From NCBI GenBank assembly GCA_947492525.1, contig CANLNQ010000002.1, positions 1-64,000 of the forward strand: a stretch of 64,000 bases of DNA. Reading direction: 5' to 3'. Positions 1 to 8,398 of this stretch are shown one piece after another. The first letter of the stretch is position 1. The number at the start of each line of letters is the position of its first letter. Source of the DNA: an uncultured Granulosicoccus sp. (GTDB lineage: Bacteria > Pseudomonadota > Gammaproteobacteria > Granulosicoccales > Granulosicoccaceae). Under the pieces are notes generated by a model. The model was not told the DNA's origin, did no database searches, and was given only the letters and a program-made list of their open reading frames with translations. A program made the translations under genes and the position numbers.

Positions 1-78
1 GTCGCAGTCGCAGTCGCAGTCGCAGTCGCAGTCGCAGTCGCAGTCGCAGTCGCAGTCGCAGTCGCAGTCGCAGTCGCC
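1..78. repeat. GTCGCA hexanucleotide microsatellite
   Basis: Twelve perfect copies of the hexamer GTCGCA fill positions 1-72, followed by one imperfect copy (GTCGCC). The array runs off the left edge, so its full length is unknown. In the frame of the downstream DUF1127 gene it is translated as alternating Ser-Gln. Because the unit is a multiple of three, copy-number change would alter protein length without shifting frame. Confidence 0.97.
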
Positions 79-379
79 CGTACAACTGCGGAAGCCGGGC
101 GTGGAGGTGCAGGCTGCAGGCGTCGAGGCTGCCGCTTCGCCGTTGTTTCCGAAGTGGCAACAGCTGGCGCGCAGTTTCCGGCATTGGCTTGACTGCAAGA
201 GAGAGCAGCGTGAGAACCGGGATGCCTTCGCGCATTTGCTGGCGCTCGATGACACGATTCTGGATGATATCGGCGTTACCCGTGCCGAGGTCGAGCGAGC
301 TGCAAGCCTGCCCCTGAGTGAGAATGCGGCGAGGGCGTTGTACGAAGCAACGAAGGGCGGGAGCAGCAGGCGCGCCTGA
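2..379 (+). CDS. DUF1127 domain protein with N-terminal Ser-Gln repeat (5' partial)
   Basis: The reading frame is open from base 2 to the stop at 377-379 and continues beyond the left edge. The first 25 or so residues are a Ser-Gln alternation encoded by the microsatellite, followed by a linker. The C-terminal 60 residues carry the DUF1127 pattern: a basic helix with Trp and Arg/Lys, then 'LLALDDTILDDIGVTRAEVE'. DUF1127 (YjiS-like) proteins are small and usually of unknown role; in alphaproteobacteria some affect RNA turnover and phosphate metabolism. A GTG at 101 could start a 92-residue protein that omits the repeat. I prefer the longer frame because it is uninterrupted through the repeat, but the true start lies outside the window. 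Confidence 0.7.
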   Translation, partial: SQSQSQSQSQSQSQSQSQSQSQSQSPVQLRKPGVEVQAAGVEAAASPLFPKWQQLARSFRHWLDCKREQRENRDAFAHLLALDDTILDDIGVTRAEVERAASLPLSENAARALYEATKGGSSRRA

Positions 380-502
380 TCAGCTCCTGCACATCGGCAA
401 ATTCACGTGCTGTCCGAGCAGGAGTAGTCGTGCAAGACAACACGTGTCGGCGTTGACGATCGCAGCCGTGCCAAACGGGTGTTGAATGTCAAGTGAAATG
501 CA

Positions 503-536
503 AGGCAGGCACGCACCGGCAGTGGGCTGCCTGCCT
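503..536 (-). terminator. hairpin downstream of the small secreted protein gene
   Basis: A 9-bp perfect inverted repeat (AGGCAGGCA / TGCCTGCCT) with a 16-nt loop lies just past the stop of the minus-strand gene at 547. The U-tract is weak, so it may be a terminator or only an RNA-stabilising hairpin. Confidence 0.4.
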
Positions 537-546
537 CGTGGTCAAA

Positions 547-825
547 TCACCGTGCAGGCATGCACACCAGTTCTTCCTCGCGAGGTGCTTGCTGGCAAGT
601 GCCTTCAAGTGTTCCTTCGGGCGTCTCGACTGAACATGCATCATCGACAAGCAGCGATGCACAGGCATCGAAGGCTTCCTGCGGCGGCGGGCCGCCGGGG
701 CCCTGTCGCGGTGGGCCATTCTCGGGCGAGCCAGCTTGTGCAAGGGCAATGCCGGGCAGGGTGCCGAGCGTCAGCAGAAGCCCGAGGCCCTTGCTCAAGA
801 GAGGTTTTGACAGATTGAAGTTCAT
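547..825 (-). CDS. small secreted cysteine-rich protein
   Basis: Encodes 92 residues. I chose the ATG at 825 because it follows a good GGAAGGAA ribosome site and begins a classical signal peptide: basic residues near the start, a leucine-rich core at roughly residues 12-25, and an Ala-X-Ala cleavage site near residue 31. The mature part starts with a Gly/Pro-rich stretch and ends with four cysteines in a pattern seen in small proteobacterial exported proteins of unknown function (A-C, D-A-C-S, G-T-C, L-V-C-M-P). Two disulfides are plausible in the periplasm. It stands alone between two hairpins downstream of nadE. No function can be assigned. Confidence 0.72.
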   Translation of the reverse strand: MNFNLSKPLLSKGLGLLLTLGTLPGIALAQAGSPENGPPRQGPGGPPPQEAFDACASLLVDDACSVETPEGTLEGTCQQAPREEELVCMPAR

Positions 826-908
826 TGTCTGATTTCCTTCCACGTGTGTCTGGTGGAAGGAGTATGGACAGGGATAATGCAAACAATGAGTAAATGCCAG
901 AGGCCGTG

Positions 909-941
909 AAGCCTGCCCTGTAGCCATGACAGGGCAGGCTT
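909..941 (-). terminator. strong hairpin after nadE
   Basis: A perfect 12-bp inverted repeat (AAGCCTGCCCTG / CAGGGCAGGCTT) with a 9-nt loop lies 10 nt downstream of the nadE stop codon and upstream of the small secreted protein gene. It is very stable but lacks a long U-tract. Confidence 0.6.
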
Positions 942-950
942 CGTGTTGCA

Positions 951-2996
951 TCAATACAACGGTCGGCCGCCGGAATCCTTGACGGTGGTGGCGCTGGGAT
1001 GCCAGGCATTGATATCGGCCAGCCAGGTGTCAGCCTTGGCATCTGACGGCATGCGCCAGTCACCACGGGGTGAGAGTGCAACATTGCCTACCTTCGGACC
1101 GTCAGCGGTGCAGGAGCGCTTGAATTGATGTGTGAAGAAGCGCTTGATGAACACCGTGAGCCATTTCTTCAGCGTTTCATCGTCATACTGTGATTCGTTG
1201 AATGCAACTCGTGCCAGGTCGAGGATGCGACCGGGGCGCGCGCCATGGCGCACCAGGTGATACAGAAAGAAATCATGCAATTCGTAGGGGCCGATCTTCT
1301 CTTCGGTCAATTGCGCGATCTGCCCATTGGCATCGGCGGGCAGAAGCTCGGGTGAAATCGGTGTGTCGAGAATGGCAAACAGCGTTTCACGCAGGCTTTC
1401 GCTATCGCTCCACTTGCTGGCACGTTCATTGGCAACCCAGCGAATGACGAACTGGATCAGGGTCTTCGGTACACCGGTATTCACGTCATACATGGCGATG
1501 TGGTCGCCGGCATAGGTGGACCAACCCAGTGCCTTCTCAGACAAGTCCCCGGTACCGACCACCAGACCGCCATTCTGATTGGCCAGGGTCATCAGCAACA
1601 GTGTGCGCAATCGCGCCTGCACATTCTCCAGCGTGACATCGCCCATCTCCGGTTGACTGCGCAGCCGGTCTATCAGTTGTTCGACATTGTCCACGTCGTC
1701 TGTCACCGGATGCCCGATGGCCTCCAGCACCGTACGACTCGCATCCGAAATGCTCACCTGACTGAAACTGGCTCCCAGCGCTCTGGCCAGAGCTTCGGCG
1801 TTGTCGCGTGTGCCGTCGCTGGTCCCGAAGCCCGGCATGGTGATGCACAGAAGGTCCGAGCGGGCCTGCCCGCGCAGGTCCAACGCGGCGGCTGCGACCA
1901 ATGCGGCGTGGGTGGAATCCAGGCCCCCCGAGACGCCCAGCACCAGTTTCGGTTTGCCGATGGCAGCCATGCGGGTGGCCAGGGCGTTGCTCTGGATTTC
2001 GAACATCTCCCAGCAGCGGTTGGCCAGGGTGGCCGGATCGCGCGGCAGGAACGGTGTGCGTGTGACCTGTCGGACCATGCCTTCCACCGGGCTGGCGTCG
2101 AACCGGACGGTACGAACCGGCATCTGGTTCTCGCGTGCGCAATCGCCGAAGGTCGTGGTGGAGCGGCGTTCATAAGCCAGCAGTTCCAGATCGATATCCT
2201 GCACGATGAGTTGGCCATTGCGGGCAAAGCGGTGGGACTCTGCCAGCATGTTGCCGTTTTCGCAGATGAAGGCATCGGCATCGAAGGCGACATCGGTTGA
2301 TGATTCTCCGGGGCCGGCCGCGACATAGACATAGGCGCACTTGCCGCGATCGGATGCCGAGCGGGCTAGCAGGCGCCGCAGCTCGGCCTTGCCGATGGTG
2401 AAGTTCGAGGCGGACAGGTTGCAGATGATCGTGGCACCGGCCGATACCAGATAGCTGCTGGGCGAGTTCTGTACCCAGAGGTCTTCGCAGATCTCGACAC
2501 CCAGAGTCAGATCGGGCAGGGAGCCCTTGAACAGCAGATCAAGCCCGAATGGTGCCTTGAACTTGCCGATGCTGATGCTGGCGTTATCGGGCAAGTCGAA
2601 GCCGGAACGGAACCAGCGGGCTTCTTCGAACTCGCGGTAATTGGGCAGATAGGCCTTCGGCACTACACCGAGCAGGGTTCCGTTATGAATCAGTGCGGCG
2701 CAGTTGTACAGGCCATGGTTGAAGCGCAGTGGCAGGCCCACGATGGCCACGGGCTTGAGTGATTTACCCGACTCGATGAGCTGTGTCAGCGATTGCTCGC
2801 AGGCATCGAGCAGGGTGGTGTTCATGCACAGATCGCGAATGCTGTAACCACTCAGGCCCAGCTCCGGAAACACGACCGCGTTGGCACAGGCCAGATCGGC
2901 CTCGCGCCACAGAGCCAGCGTCCGGTCACGGTTTTCGTTGATGTCAGCGACCGCGGCGGCGGGCACGGCGGCGGCAATTCGAGCATATCCTTTCAT
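951..2996 (-). CDS. nadE: glutamine-dependent NAD(+) synthetase
   Basis: Makes NAD+ from deamido-NAD+, ATP and ammonia released from glutamine, the last step of NAD synthesis in the cytosol. From the ATG at 2996 it is 681 residues, close to the two-domain actinobacterial enzyme. The N-terminal glutaminase is a nitrilase fold with its full triad: Glu45 (FPELGLSG), Lys114 (VPKAYLPNYREF) and Cys170 (EICEDLW). The C-terminal synthetase has the PP-loop SGGLDST at 356-362. An ATG 33 bases upstream gives a longer frame but adds residues not typical of the family. It is transcribed divergently from the DUF2189 gene and followed by a strong hairpin. Confidence 0.95.
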   Translation of the reverse strand: MKGYARIAAAVPAAAVADINENRDRTLALWREADLACANAVVFPELGLSGYSIRDLCMNTTLLDACEQSLTQLIESGKSLKPVAIVGLPLRFNHGLYNCAALIHNGTLLGVVPKAYLPNYREFEEARWFRSGFDLPDNASISIGKFKAPFGLDLLFKGSLPDLTLGVEICEDLWVQNSPSSYLVSAGATIICNLSASNFTIGKAELRRLLARSASDRGKCAYVYVAAGPGESSTDVAFDADAFICENGNMLAESHRFARNGQLIVQDIDLELLAYERRSTTTFGDCARENQMPVRTVRFDASPVEGMVRQVTRTPFLPRDPATLANRCWEMFEIQSNALATRMAAIGKPKLVLGVSGGLDSTHAALVAAAALDLRGQARSDLLCITMPGFGTSDGTRDNAEALARALGASFSQVSISDASRTVLEAIGHPVTDDVDNVEQLIDRLRSQPEMGDVTLENVQARLRTLLLMTLANQNGGLVVGTGDLSEKALGWSTYAGDHIAMYDVNTGVPKTLIQFVIRWVANERASKWSDSESLRETLFAILDTPISPELLPADANGQIAQLTEEKIGPYELHDFFLYHLVRHGARPGRILDLARVAFNESQYDDETLKKWLTVFIKRFFTHQFKRSCTADGPKVGNVALSPRGDWRMPSDAKADTWLADINAWHPSATTVKDSGGRPLY

Positions 2997-3106
2997 AGGC
3001 TGAGTATACGGTGGATTGATGAAAATCAACGTGCCATGGCAAGGCTTCGATTATGGTAGCTTTTGAGCGTTTGTGTATTTCTTGAATGCGGTACCCAGGA
3101 GACGTC

Positions 3107-3931
3107 ATGACAAATAGTGTAGACAAGCAGCCCGGAGAGGTTGTCAATGAGTCGGCCGGTACAGTTGAGGAACTGCCGCCTCCCATGCCCGCCATCAATC
3201 AACTGGGTGCCGATGCGCCAGTGGATTGGTTGAAGCGTGGTTGGGCCGATCTGGTGGCCACACGCTTTCAGGGATGCTTCTACGGTCTGGTATTCGTCCT
3301 CATGGGCTATGCCATCGTCTGGGTCTACGCCACCAAGTGGCAACTGACCATGGGTCTGATCGGCGGCTTCTTCCTGATGGGGCCGTTTCTGTGTACCGGC
3401 CTCTATGATCTGTCGCGTCAACGTGAGCAGAATGGCAGTGCCAGCCTGGTGCAGTCATTGACCTGCTGGACACGCAACATGAGCAGTCTTGCCTTCTTCG
3501 CCATTATCCTGACGTTCTCCATGATTGTCTGGGCGCGGGTATCGCTGATTCTCTTCGCGCTGTCGTCGACCACCAGCTTCCCGACCGTCAAGGGTGTGAT
3601 CGGTCAGATCTTCTCGCTGGACAACCCCCAGTTCCTGTTTCTGTGGATGGGTGTCGGGTTCGTGTTTGCCTCCATCGTTTTCGCCATCGGTGTGGTAGCG
3701 GCGCCGATGATGCTCGATCGCAAGAGCGATACGCTGATGGCCATCTTCAGCAGTGTTCGCAGTGTCATCGCCAATCCCCGGGCCATGTATGTCTGGGCGC
3801 TGATCGTCGTGGTGATCATCGGCCTGAGTCTGATTGCGGGTTTCATACCGCTGTTGATCACGGCGCCACTGATCGGACACGCCACCTGGCATGCCTATCG
3901 TGATCTGGTTGCCACGGAGCCTGCCAGCTGA
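3107..3931 (+). CDS. DUF2189 family integral membrane protein
   Basis: Encodes 274 residues. The ATG at 3107 is preceded by AGGAG at good spacing; an earlier in-frame start at 3086 has no such site. After a polar N-terminal segment there are about six hydrophobic segments. The family pattern is visible: an early 'GPFLCTGLYDLSRQRE', a middle 'PMMLDRKSDTLMAI' and a C-terminal 'GHATWHAYRDLV'. DUF2189 proteins are inner-membrane proteins of unknown role, often near cytochrome oxidase genes. The DUF2788 gene begins immediately after its stop, so the two are probably co-transcribed. Confidence 0.85.
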   Translation: MTNSVDKQPGEVVNESAGTVEELPPPMPAINQLGADAPVDWLKRGWADLVATRFQGCFYGLVFVLMGYAIVWVYATKWQLTMGLIGGFFLMGPFLCTGLYDLSRQREQNGSASLVQSLTCWTRNMSSLAFFAIILTFSMIVWARVSLILFALSSTTSFPTVKGVIGQIFSLDNPQFLFLWMGVGFVFASIVFAIGVVAAPMMLDRKSDTLMAIFSSVRSVIANPRAMYVWALIVVVIIGLSLIAGFIPLLITAPLIGHATWHAYRDLVATEPAS

Positions 3932-4141
3932 ATGTTCGGTTTCACGGAGCAGCAGATTTCCACCTTCGGGATGACGTTCGGCATCGGGGGCTTCATGCTC
4001 TACATGCTGTTCATTGTCTGGAAGCTGGCGCGTGATTCAAAGGCCGGCAAGGTAGGGACGATCGTCCTGTTCTTCGTGCTCGGATTCGGGATGCTGGGGT
4101 TCATTGCCAAAAGCATCATTCAGCGGGTACTGGATATCTGA
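3932..4141 (+). CDS. DUF2788 small membrane protein
   Basis: A 69-residue protein with two predicted transmembrane helices (about residues 14-32 and 43-62) joined by a short basic loop (ARDSKAGK). This size and layout match the DUF2788 family, found near respiratory and envelope genes with no known function. The ATG directly abuts the stop of the DUF2189 gene, implying coupled translation. Confidence 0.8.
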   Translation: MFGFTEQQISTFGMTFGIGGFMLYMLFIVWKLARDSKAGKVGTIVLFFVLGFGMLGFIAKSIIQRVLDI

Positions 4142-4225
4142 TTGCATGCAACCGGCTTCGATGGAAACACGCCGGTCTGTCATCCTGTGTAGCGCGTCGA
4201 CGGTGATCGGCGCCGAGTCTCTTTC

Positions 4226-5026
4226 ATGGTGTTTTCCGATCTATCGCTGTTCGCCGTTTTCCTGACCGGATTGCTCGGTGGGGTGCATTGCGCGGGCATG
4301 TGTGGTGGCATTGTCAGCGCGCTGGGAATGATGCAGCAGAAGCCGCTGGGGCGCTCACCGGGTATCGCGGTGAAGGTGGTTGCAAGTCCTGCGGGCGGCT
4401 CGGCGCAGGCTGAGGGCATCAGCGCATCGGGCCTGCAGGCCCCGCGTCGGGGCGGTGCACTGAGTGCGGTCGCCGCTTACAACCTGGGCAGGATCATGAC
4501 CTACACGACGCTGGGCGCGCTGGCCGGTGGGGCAGGTTCGGTGGCCTGGTTGATGGAATCGGTGTTGCCGATTCAGCAGACGGCCTATGTTCTGAGTAGC
4601 GTGCTGGTGATTCTGATGGGCTTGTATGTGCTGGGTGTGAAGCGCATCGGCATGGCGGTGGAATCGCTGGGGAGTCATGTCTGGAAACGCATACGGCCGG
4701 TTGCGACCTCACGCCTGCGTGGCTCGGGGTTCATCAATTCAGTGATGGCAGGGTCTCTGTGGGGGATGGTGCCCTGCGGCATGGTCTACGCCGTACTCAG
4801 CGCCGCGCTGGTCGCCGGCAGCTGGCAGCGCGGTGCCCTGCTGATGCTGGTCTTCGGACTGGGTACCTTGCCCAATCTGATGCTGCTGGGCCTGTCGGGG
4901 CAGTGGTTGGCAAAGGCGAGTCGCCGGCGCTGGGTCAGGGTCCTGGCCGGCAGTCTCATCATCGCGTTGGGCCTCATGGGGCTGATGCATGTCGGCATGA
5001 TGCTGGGTGCGGGCCATGGTGCCTGA
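4226..5026 (+). CDS. TauE/SafE-type membrane protein of the cbb3 assembly locus
   Basis: Encodes 266 residues with about six transmembrane segments. Near the N-terminus, in the first membrane segment, is the motif 'GGVHCAGMCGG', whose His and two Cys could bind copper or another metal. Homologues with this motif are annotated as sulfite exporter TauE/SafE family and lie beside ccoI and ccoS in many proteobacteria. The genomic position suggests metal handling for cbb3 oxidase rather than sulfite export; this is inference. A hydrophilic insertion at about residues 40-75 is Ala/Gly/Ser-rich and probably lies in a loop. Confidence 0.82.
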   Translation: MVFSDLSLFAVFLTGLLGGVHCAGMCGGIVSALGMMQQKPLGRSPGIAVKVVASPAGGSAQAEGISASGLQAPRRGGALSAVAAYNLGRIMTYTTLGALAGGAGSVAWLMESVLPIQQTAYVLSSVLVILMGLYVLGVKRIGMAVESLGSHVWKRIRPVATSRLRGSGFINSVMAGSLWGMVPCGMVYAVLSAALVAGSWQRGALLMLVFGLGTLPNLMLLGLSGQWLAKASRRRWVRVLAGSLIIALGLMGLMHVGMMLGAGHGA

Positions 5027-5052
5027 GGCCCGCCGTGTGCGAGGATAGCTGA

Positions 5053-7785
5053 ATGAGATGCTATCACTGCACCGAAGAGGTGCTGGAGCCCGGACGCTGG
5101 CAGGTCGACTTCGATGGCGCGACGCACGATGTCTGCTGTGTAGGCTGTCAGGCGGTGATGCAGGCCATTGTCGACTCCGGTCTGGGAGACTATTACCGCT
5201 TCCGCAGCGAGCCTGCGCAGTTCGGGGTCATTCCGGATGATCTCGCCGGTCGACTCGACGAACTGGCCGTATTCGACGAACCCGAGATCAGTGAACGCTA
5301 TCTGCAGCCAGTTGGCTCTGGTGCAAAAGCCAGGGCCGGAAAGGGGGCCGCTGTCAGCGCTGGCGATGCTGCCGACCTGGTCGACCTGAACCTGTCGGTG
5401 GAAGGCTTGCGCTGTGGTGCCTGCGTGTGGGTGCTGGAACGTGCCGTTGCCTCGATGCCGGGTGTCAGCCGTGCCAGCGTCAATTTCTCCAGTTCGAGGG
5501 CAACCATTCGCTTCGATGCCACTCGTCTGAAACTGTCCGACATTCTGCGGCGACTGGCACAGATGGGCTATCAGGGTGTGCCCTTCGATGCCCGCGAACG
5601 CGAACTGGCCCTGAAGCGCGAATCCCGGGTGTTCCTGCAGCGCCTTTTCGTGGCAGGCATTGCGACCATGCAGGTCATGATGTACGCCTTGCCGGCCTAT
5701 CTCAGCGGTGATGGCGAAATAGATCCGGCCCATGAACAGTTGTTGCGCTGGGCGAGTCTGGTGCTGACCACGCCCGTGCTGTTCTACAGTGCCATGCCGT
5801 TTCTCAAGGGGGCCTGGCGTGATCTGTTGCGACGGCGGCCGGGCATGGATGTGCCCGTCACCATCGGTATCGTCGCAGCCTTTGCCGCCAGTGTCTGGGC
5901 GACCGTGACCGGCACGGGCGAGATCTATTTCGATTCGGTGGCCATGTTCGTGTTTCTGTTGCTCGGGGCACGCTATCTGGAGTGGGCTGCCCGGCGACGT
6001 GCCATGCGTGCAGTGGACGACATCAGCCTGGCCGCTCCGGAAACCGCTCAGCGCTATGTGGGTGAGGGGCTGGAAGTGGTACCGGCACTGCGACTCGATG
6101 TGGACGATCTCATTCTGGTGGACAACGGCGAACGCGTGCCGGTGGATGCCGTGGTGCATGACGGCCAGAGCGCCATCAACAATGCCCTGGTGACCGGTGA
6201 ATCGGTGCCCATCGTGATCGGGCCGGGAGACGTCGTGCCGGGCGGGGCCTTGCTGACCGGTGCGCCGATCACGTTCCGGGTGCTGCGCCGACAGGCGGCC
6301 AGTACGCTGTCGGTCATCGACCGACTGATCGATCGCGGAGCCAGCGAAAAACCGCGAACCGTCACGCTGACGGACCGCATTGCAACGATTTTCATCAGCG
6401 TCCTGCTGGTATTCGCGTCGCTGGTCTGGTTGATCTGGATGCAGCTGGATGCCTCGCGGGCGGCGACCACGGCGATTGCCGTGCTGGTTGTTTCCTGCCC
6501 CTGTGCCCTGTCTCTGGCCACGCCAGCCGCGATGGCGGCCGCCACCGGCGACCTGTTGCGGCGACGTTTGCTCGTGACCCGTGGTCATGCGCTGGAAGCG
6601 CTGTCTCAGGTCACCGACGTGGTATTCGACAAGACCGGCACGCTGACCACGGGCAAGCCGATCATCAGTGAGGTTCAACTGGCTGATGGGCAGACGCGAT
6701 TGCGGGTATTGCAGGTGGCGGGTGCCCTGGAACAGGGCTCGACTCATCCTCATGCGCATGCACTGCGCCAGGCACAGTTGGCAGAGGAGCGGGAATGCGG
6801 GCTGACGGGAGAAGAACCGACAACGGACTCACCGGCCTTGCAGCGCGATGCCCTGGCCGAACTGCGGCGGATTGGATTCTCCGCCACGCAACTGTTGCAC
6901 ACCGCCGGGCATGGCGTGGCGGCGGTACTCGAGGAGGATGGCGCTCTCGGGAAGGGTGCCAACGGGCCCATGGCCCTGTATCTGGGGTCAGCCAGATGGT
7001 GCGGCCTGTCGGCAGCGGTGGTGCAGGGCTGGCAGCAGCAGGATGGTGCCGAGGCGCAGGCGGCCAGCGAGGTCTATCTGGTGGTGCGGCCCGTCGATCA
7101 GGCAATCGACGAGGGCGAGGCGCTGCCGGATACCGTCTCATCAGAACAGGCAGTGCCAAAGGTGCTGGCGCGTTTTCTCGTGACAGATGCCTTGCGCATG
7201 GAGGCGCCCGGGCTGGTGACTCGATTGCAGCAGCAGGGTCTCACGGTACATCTTCTGTCCGGTGATCGTCTGCCAGCGGTGCGTCAGGCGGCACAGTCGC
7301 TGGGCATTGAACAATACTCGGCGAGCCTGACACCGGCTGACAAGCAGGCCGCGGTGGCCAGGCTGCAGGCCGAGGGTGCCACGGTGCTGATGGTCGGTGA
7401 TGGCATCAATGATGCGCCGGTGCTGGCCAGTGCCGACGTGTCGCTGGCCGCCGGTGATGCAACTGCGCTGGCACGAACCGCAGCCGATGTGATTTCCCTG
7501 CTGCCGGGTCTGGAAGGGCTGGAAGAGTTGCTGCAGAAATCCAGGCAGACGCTGCGCATCGTTCGCCAGAATCTGTTGTGGGCAGCCCTGTACAACCTGA
7601 CGGCCATCCCTCTGGCCGCACTGGGGATGGTGCCACCCTGGGCAGCTGCCATCGGCATGGCCGGTAGTTCTCTGCTGGTGGTGGCCAATGCCCAGCGACT
7701 CTGGACCCGCGGCAGGGATCGGGCTGCTGAAACGAACTCCAACCCTTCACCGAGAACCGGTCTGTGGAATCGCTTTACCTGTTGA
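5053..7785 (+). CDS. ccoI: copper-translocating P1B-type ATPase for cbb3 oxidase assembly
   Basis: Exports copper across the inner membrane and is needed to load the CuB site of cbb3 oxidase. The 910-residue sequence begins with a Cys-rich metal-binding segment (Cys3, Cys6, then CCVGC at 28-32) typical of CcoI/FixI. A heavy-metal-associated domain follows with Cys121 and Cys124 (GLRCGACVWV). The membrane copper site CPC is at 482-484, the phosphorylated Asp526 is in DKTGT, and the hinge is GDGINDAP at 782-789. The soluble part between DKTGT and the hinge is about 255 residues, longer than I recall for CopA-type enzymes. The last 22 bases overlap ccoS, so the pair is translationally linked. 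Confidence 0.95.
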   Translation: MRCYHCTEEVLEPGRWQVDFDGATHDVCCVGCQAVMQAIVDSGLGDYYRFRSEPAQFGVIPDDLAGRLDELAVFDEPEISERYLQPVGSGAKARAGKGAAVSAGDAADLVDLNLSVEGLRCGACVWVLERAVASMPGVSRASVNFSSSRATIRFDATRLKLSDILRRLAQMGYQGVPFDARERELALKRESRVFLQRLFVAGIATMQVMMYALPAYLSGDGEIDPAHEQLLRWASLVLTTPVLFYSAMPFLKGAWRDLLRRRPGMDVPVTIGIVAAFAASVWATVTGTGEIYFDSVAMFVFLLLGARYLEWAARRRAMRAVDDISLAAPETAQRYVGEGLEVVPALRLDVDDLILVDNGERVPVDAVVHDGQSAINNALVTGESVPIVIGPGDVVPGGALLTGAPITFRVLRRQAASTLSVIDRLIDRGASEKPRTVTLTDRIATIFISVLLVFASLVWLIWMQLDASRAATTAIAVLVVSCPCALSLATPAAMAAATGDLLRRRLLVTRGHALEALSQVTDVVFDKTGTLTTGKPIISEVQLADGQTRLRVLQVAGALEQGSTHPHAHALRQAQLAEERECGLTGEEPTTDSPALQRDALAELRRIGFSATQLLHTAGHGVAAVLEEDGALGKGANGPMALYLGSARWCGLSAAVVQGWQQQDGAEAQAASEVYLVVRPVDQAIDEGEALPDTVSSEQAVPKVLARFLVTDALRMEAPGLVTRLQQQGLTVHLLSGDRLPAVRQAAQSLGIEQYSASLTPADKQAAVARLQAEGATVLMVGDGINDAPVLASADVSLAAGDATALARTAADVISLLPGLEGLEELLQKSRQTLRIVRQNLLWAALYNLTAIPLAALGMVPPWAAAIGMAGSSLLVVANAQRLWTRGRDRAAETNSNPSPRTGLWNRFTC

Positions 7786-8096
7786 TACCTTTATCCGTGC
7801 TGGCTGTCGGCGTGGCTGTTGGCGTGTTCTTCTGGATGAACAATGATGGCCAGTTCGATGATGATCAGGGGCCTGCCTGGAGCATTCTGCTCGATGATGA
7901 TCGGGTGACGACGCAGGAGGAGAATCCTCGGGGGGATGTTGATGTTGATGTCGGTGCGGATGCGGATGCGGATGCGGATGCGGATGTCAATTCCGATGCC
8001 GGCACAGCAGAGGCGGCGGACTCGGATGGGGCGGAGCCTGCGCAAAGCGACAAGGCCGACACCCCCATGAAGTCGAAAGCCGGGAAAGACGGATGA
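7764..8096 (+). CDS. ccoS: cbb3 oxidase assembly protein CcoS with acidic repeat tail
   Basis: A 110-residue protein whose first 50 residues are the whole of a normal CcoS: one N-terminal transmembrane helix (about 5-25), 'FFWMNNDGQFDD' and a short 'GPAWSILLDD' motif. CcoS works with CcoI in maturing the CcoN subunit. The remaining 60 residues are an unusual extension rich in Asp and Ala, part of it encoded by a hexanucleotide repeat, then a Ser/Ala/Glu/Lys tail. The extension should be cytoplasmic or periplasmic and disordered. The gene overlaps ccoI by 22 bases. Confidence 0.88.
   Translation: MESLYLLIPLSVLAVGVAVGVFFWMNNDGQFDDDQGPAWSILLDDDRVTTQEENPRGDVDVDVGADADADADADVNSDAGTAEAADSDGAEPAQSDKADTPMKSKAGKDG
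7935..7988 (+). repeat. GATGCG-type hexamer repeat inside ccoS
   Basis: Nine tandem 6-bp units: two GATGTT, one GATGTC, one GGTGCG, four GATGCG and a final GATGTC. They are read in frame as Asp-Val and Asp-Ala pairs. The four identical central units suggest recent slippage expansion flanked by older, diverged units. Confidence 0.95.
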
Positions 8097-8398
8097 AGAA
8101 CGCCTTGTTGCAGTCGATACCGGGGTAGCCAAAGGCACGACAAGGCACGAGAGTGCGGCCGCCGTTCCGCATCGGTCACAGGTGCTGTGACAGAAAACCG
8201 TCGCTTGTCGGGTGCGGGTCAGCGCTGTCGTTGATGTAGATCAAGTGCCATCGACAGGCGGGCAAGTACCATCACTTCGTTGGCATTTTCCCTGCCTCCG
8301 GTTCGCCGGTGGTCGCGGTAGACAGGTTAGAGAAAATTGCCTGTAGAAAGTTCAGAATGTAAATATTGGTTCGAATTCACGCTGAGGGTTGCGAATAG
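8097..8398 (+). promoter_or_regulatory. ccoN upstream region with FNR/Anr box and class II promoter geometry
   Basis: A perfect FNR consensus (TTGAT-N4-ATCAA) lies at 8231-8244. Its centre at 8237.5 would sit at -41.5 for a start at about 8279, and a -10-like hexamer TACCAT is at 8267-8272, exactly where class II activation needs it. The remaining leader to the ATG at 8399 is about 120 nt. Between ccoS and the box there is a short hairpin (GTCACAG / CTGTGAC near 8175-8191) that could end ccoIS transcription. This predicts induction of ccoNOQP at low oxygen. Confidence 0.85.

Noticed and set aside
486-818. 110-codon plus-strand frame
   Set aside because: Overlaps the small secreted protein gene on the other strand, which has a signal peptide and a good ribosome site.
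4786-6759. 657-codon open frame on the minus strand
   Set aside because: It is antisense to the TauE/SafE-like gene and ccoI, which have clear motifs. The translated protein is Arg/Gln/His-rich with no domain; it is a product of high GC content.
7791-8138. minus-strand frame with Ile-Arg repeats
   Set aside because: It is the reverse reading of the ccoS hexamer array. ccoS is supported by family and overlap with ccoI.
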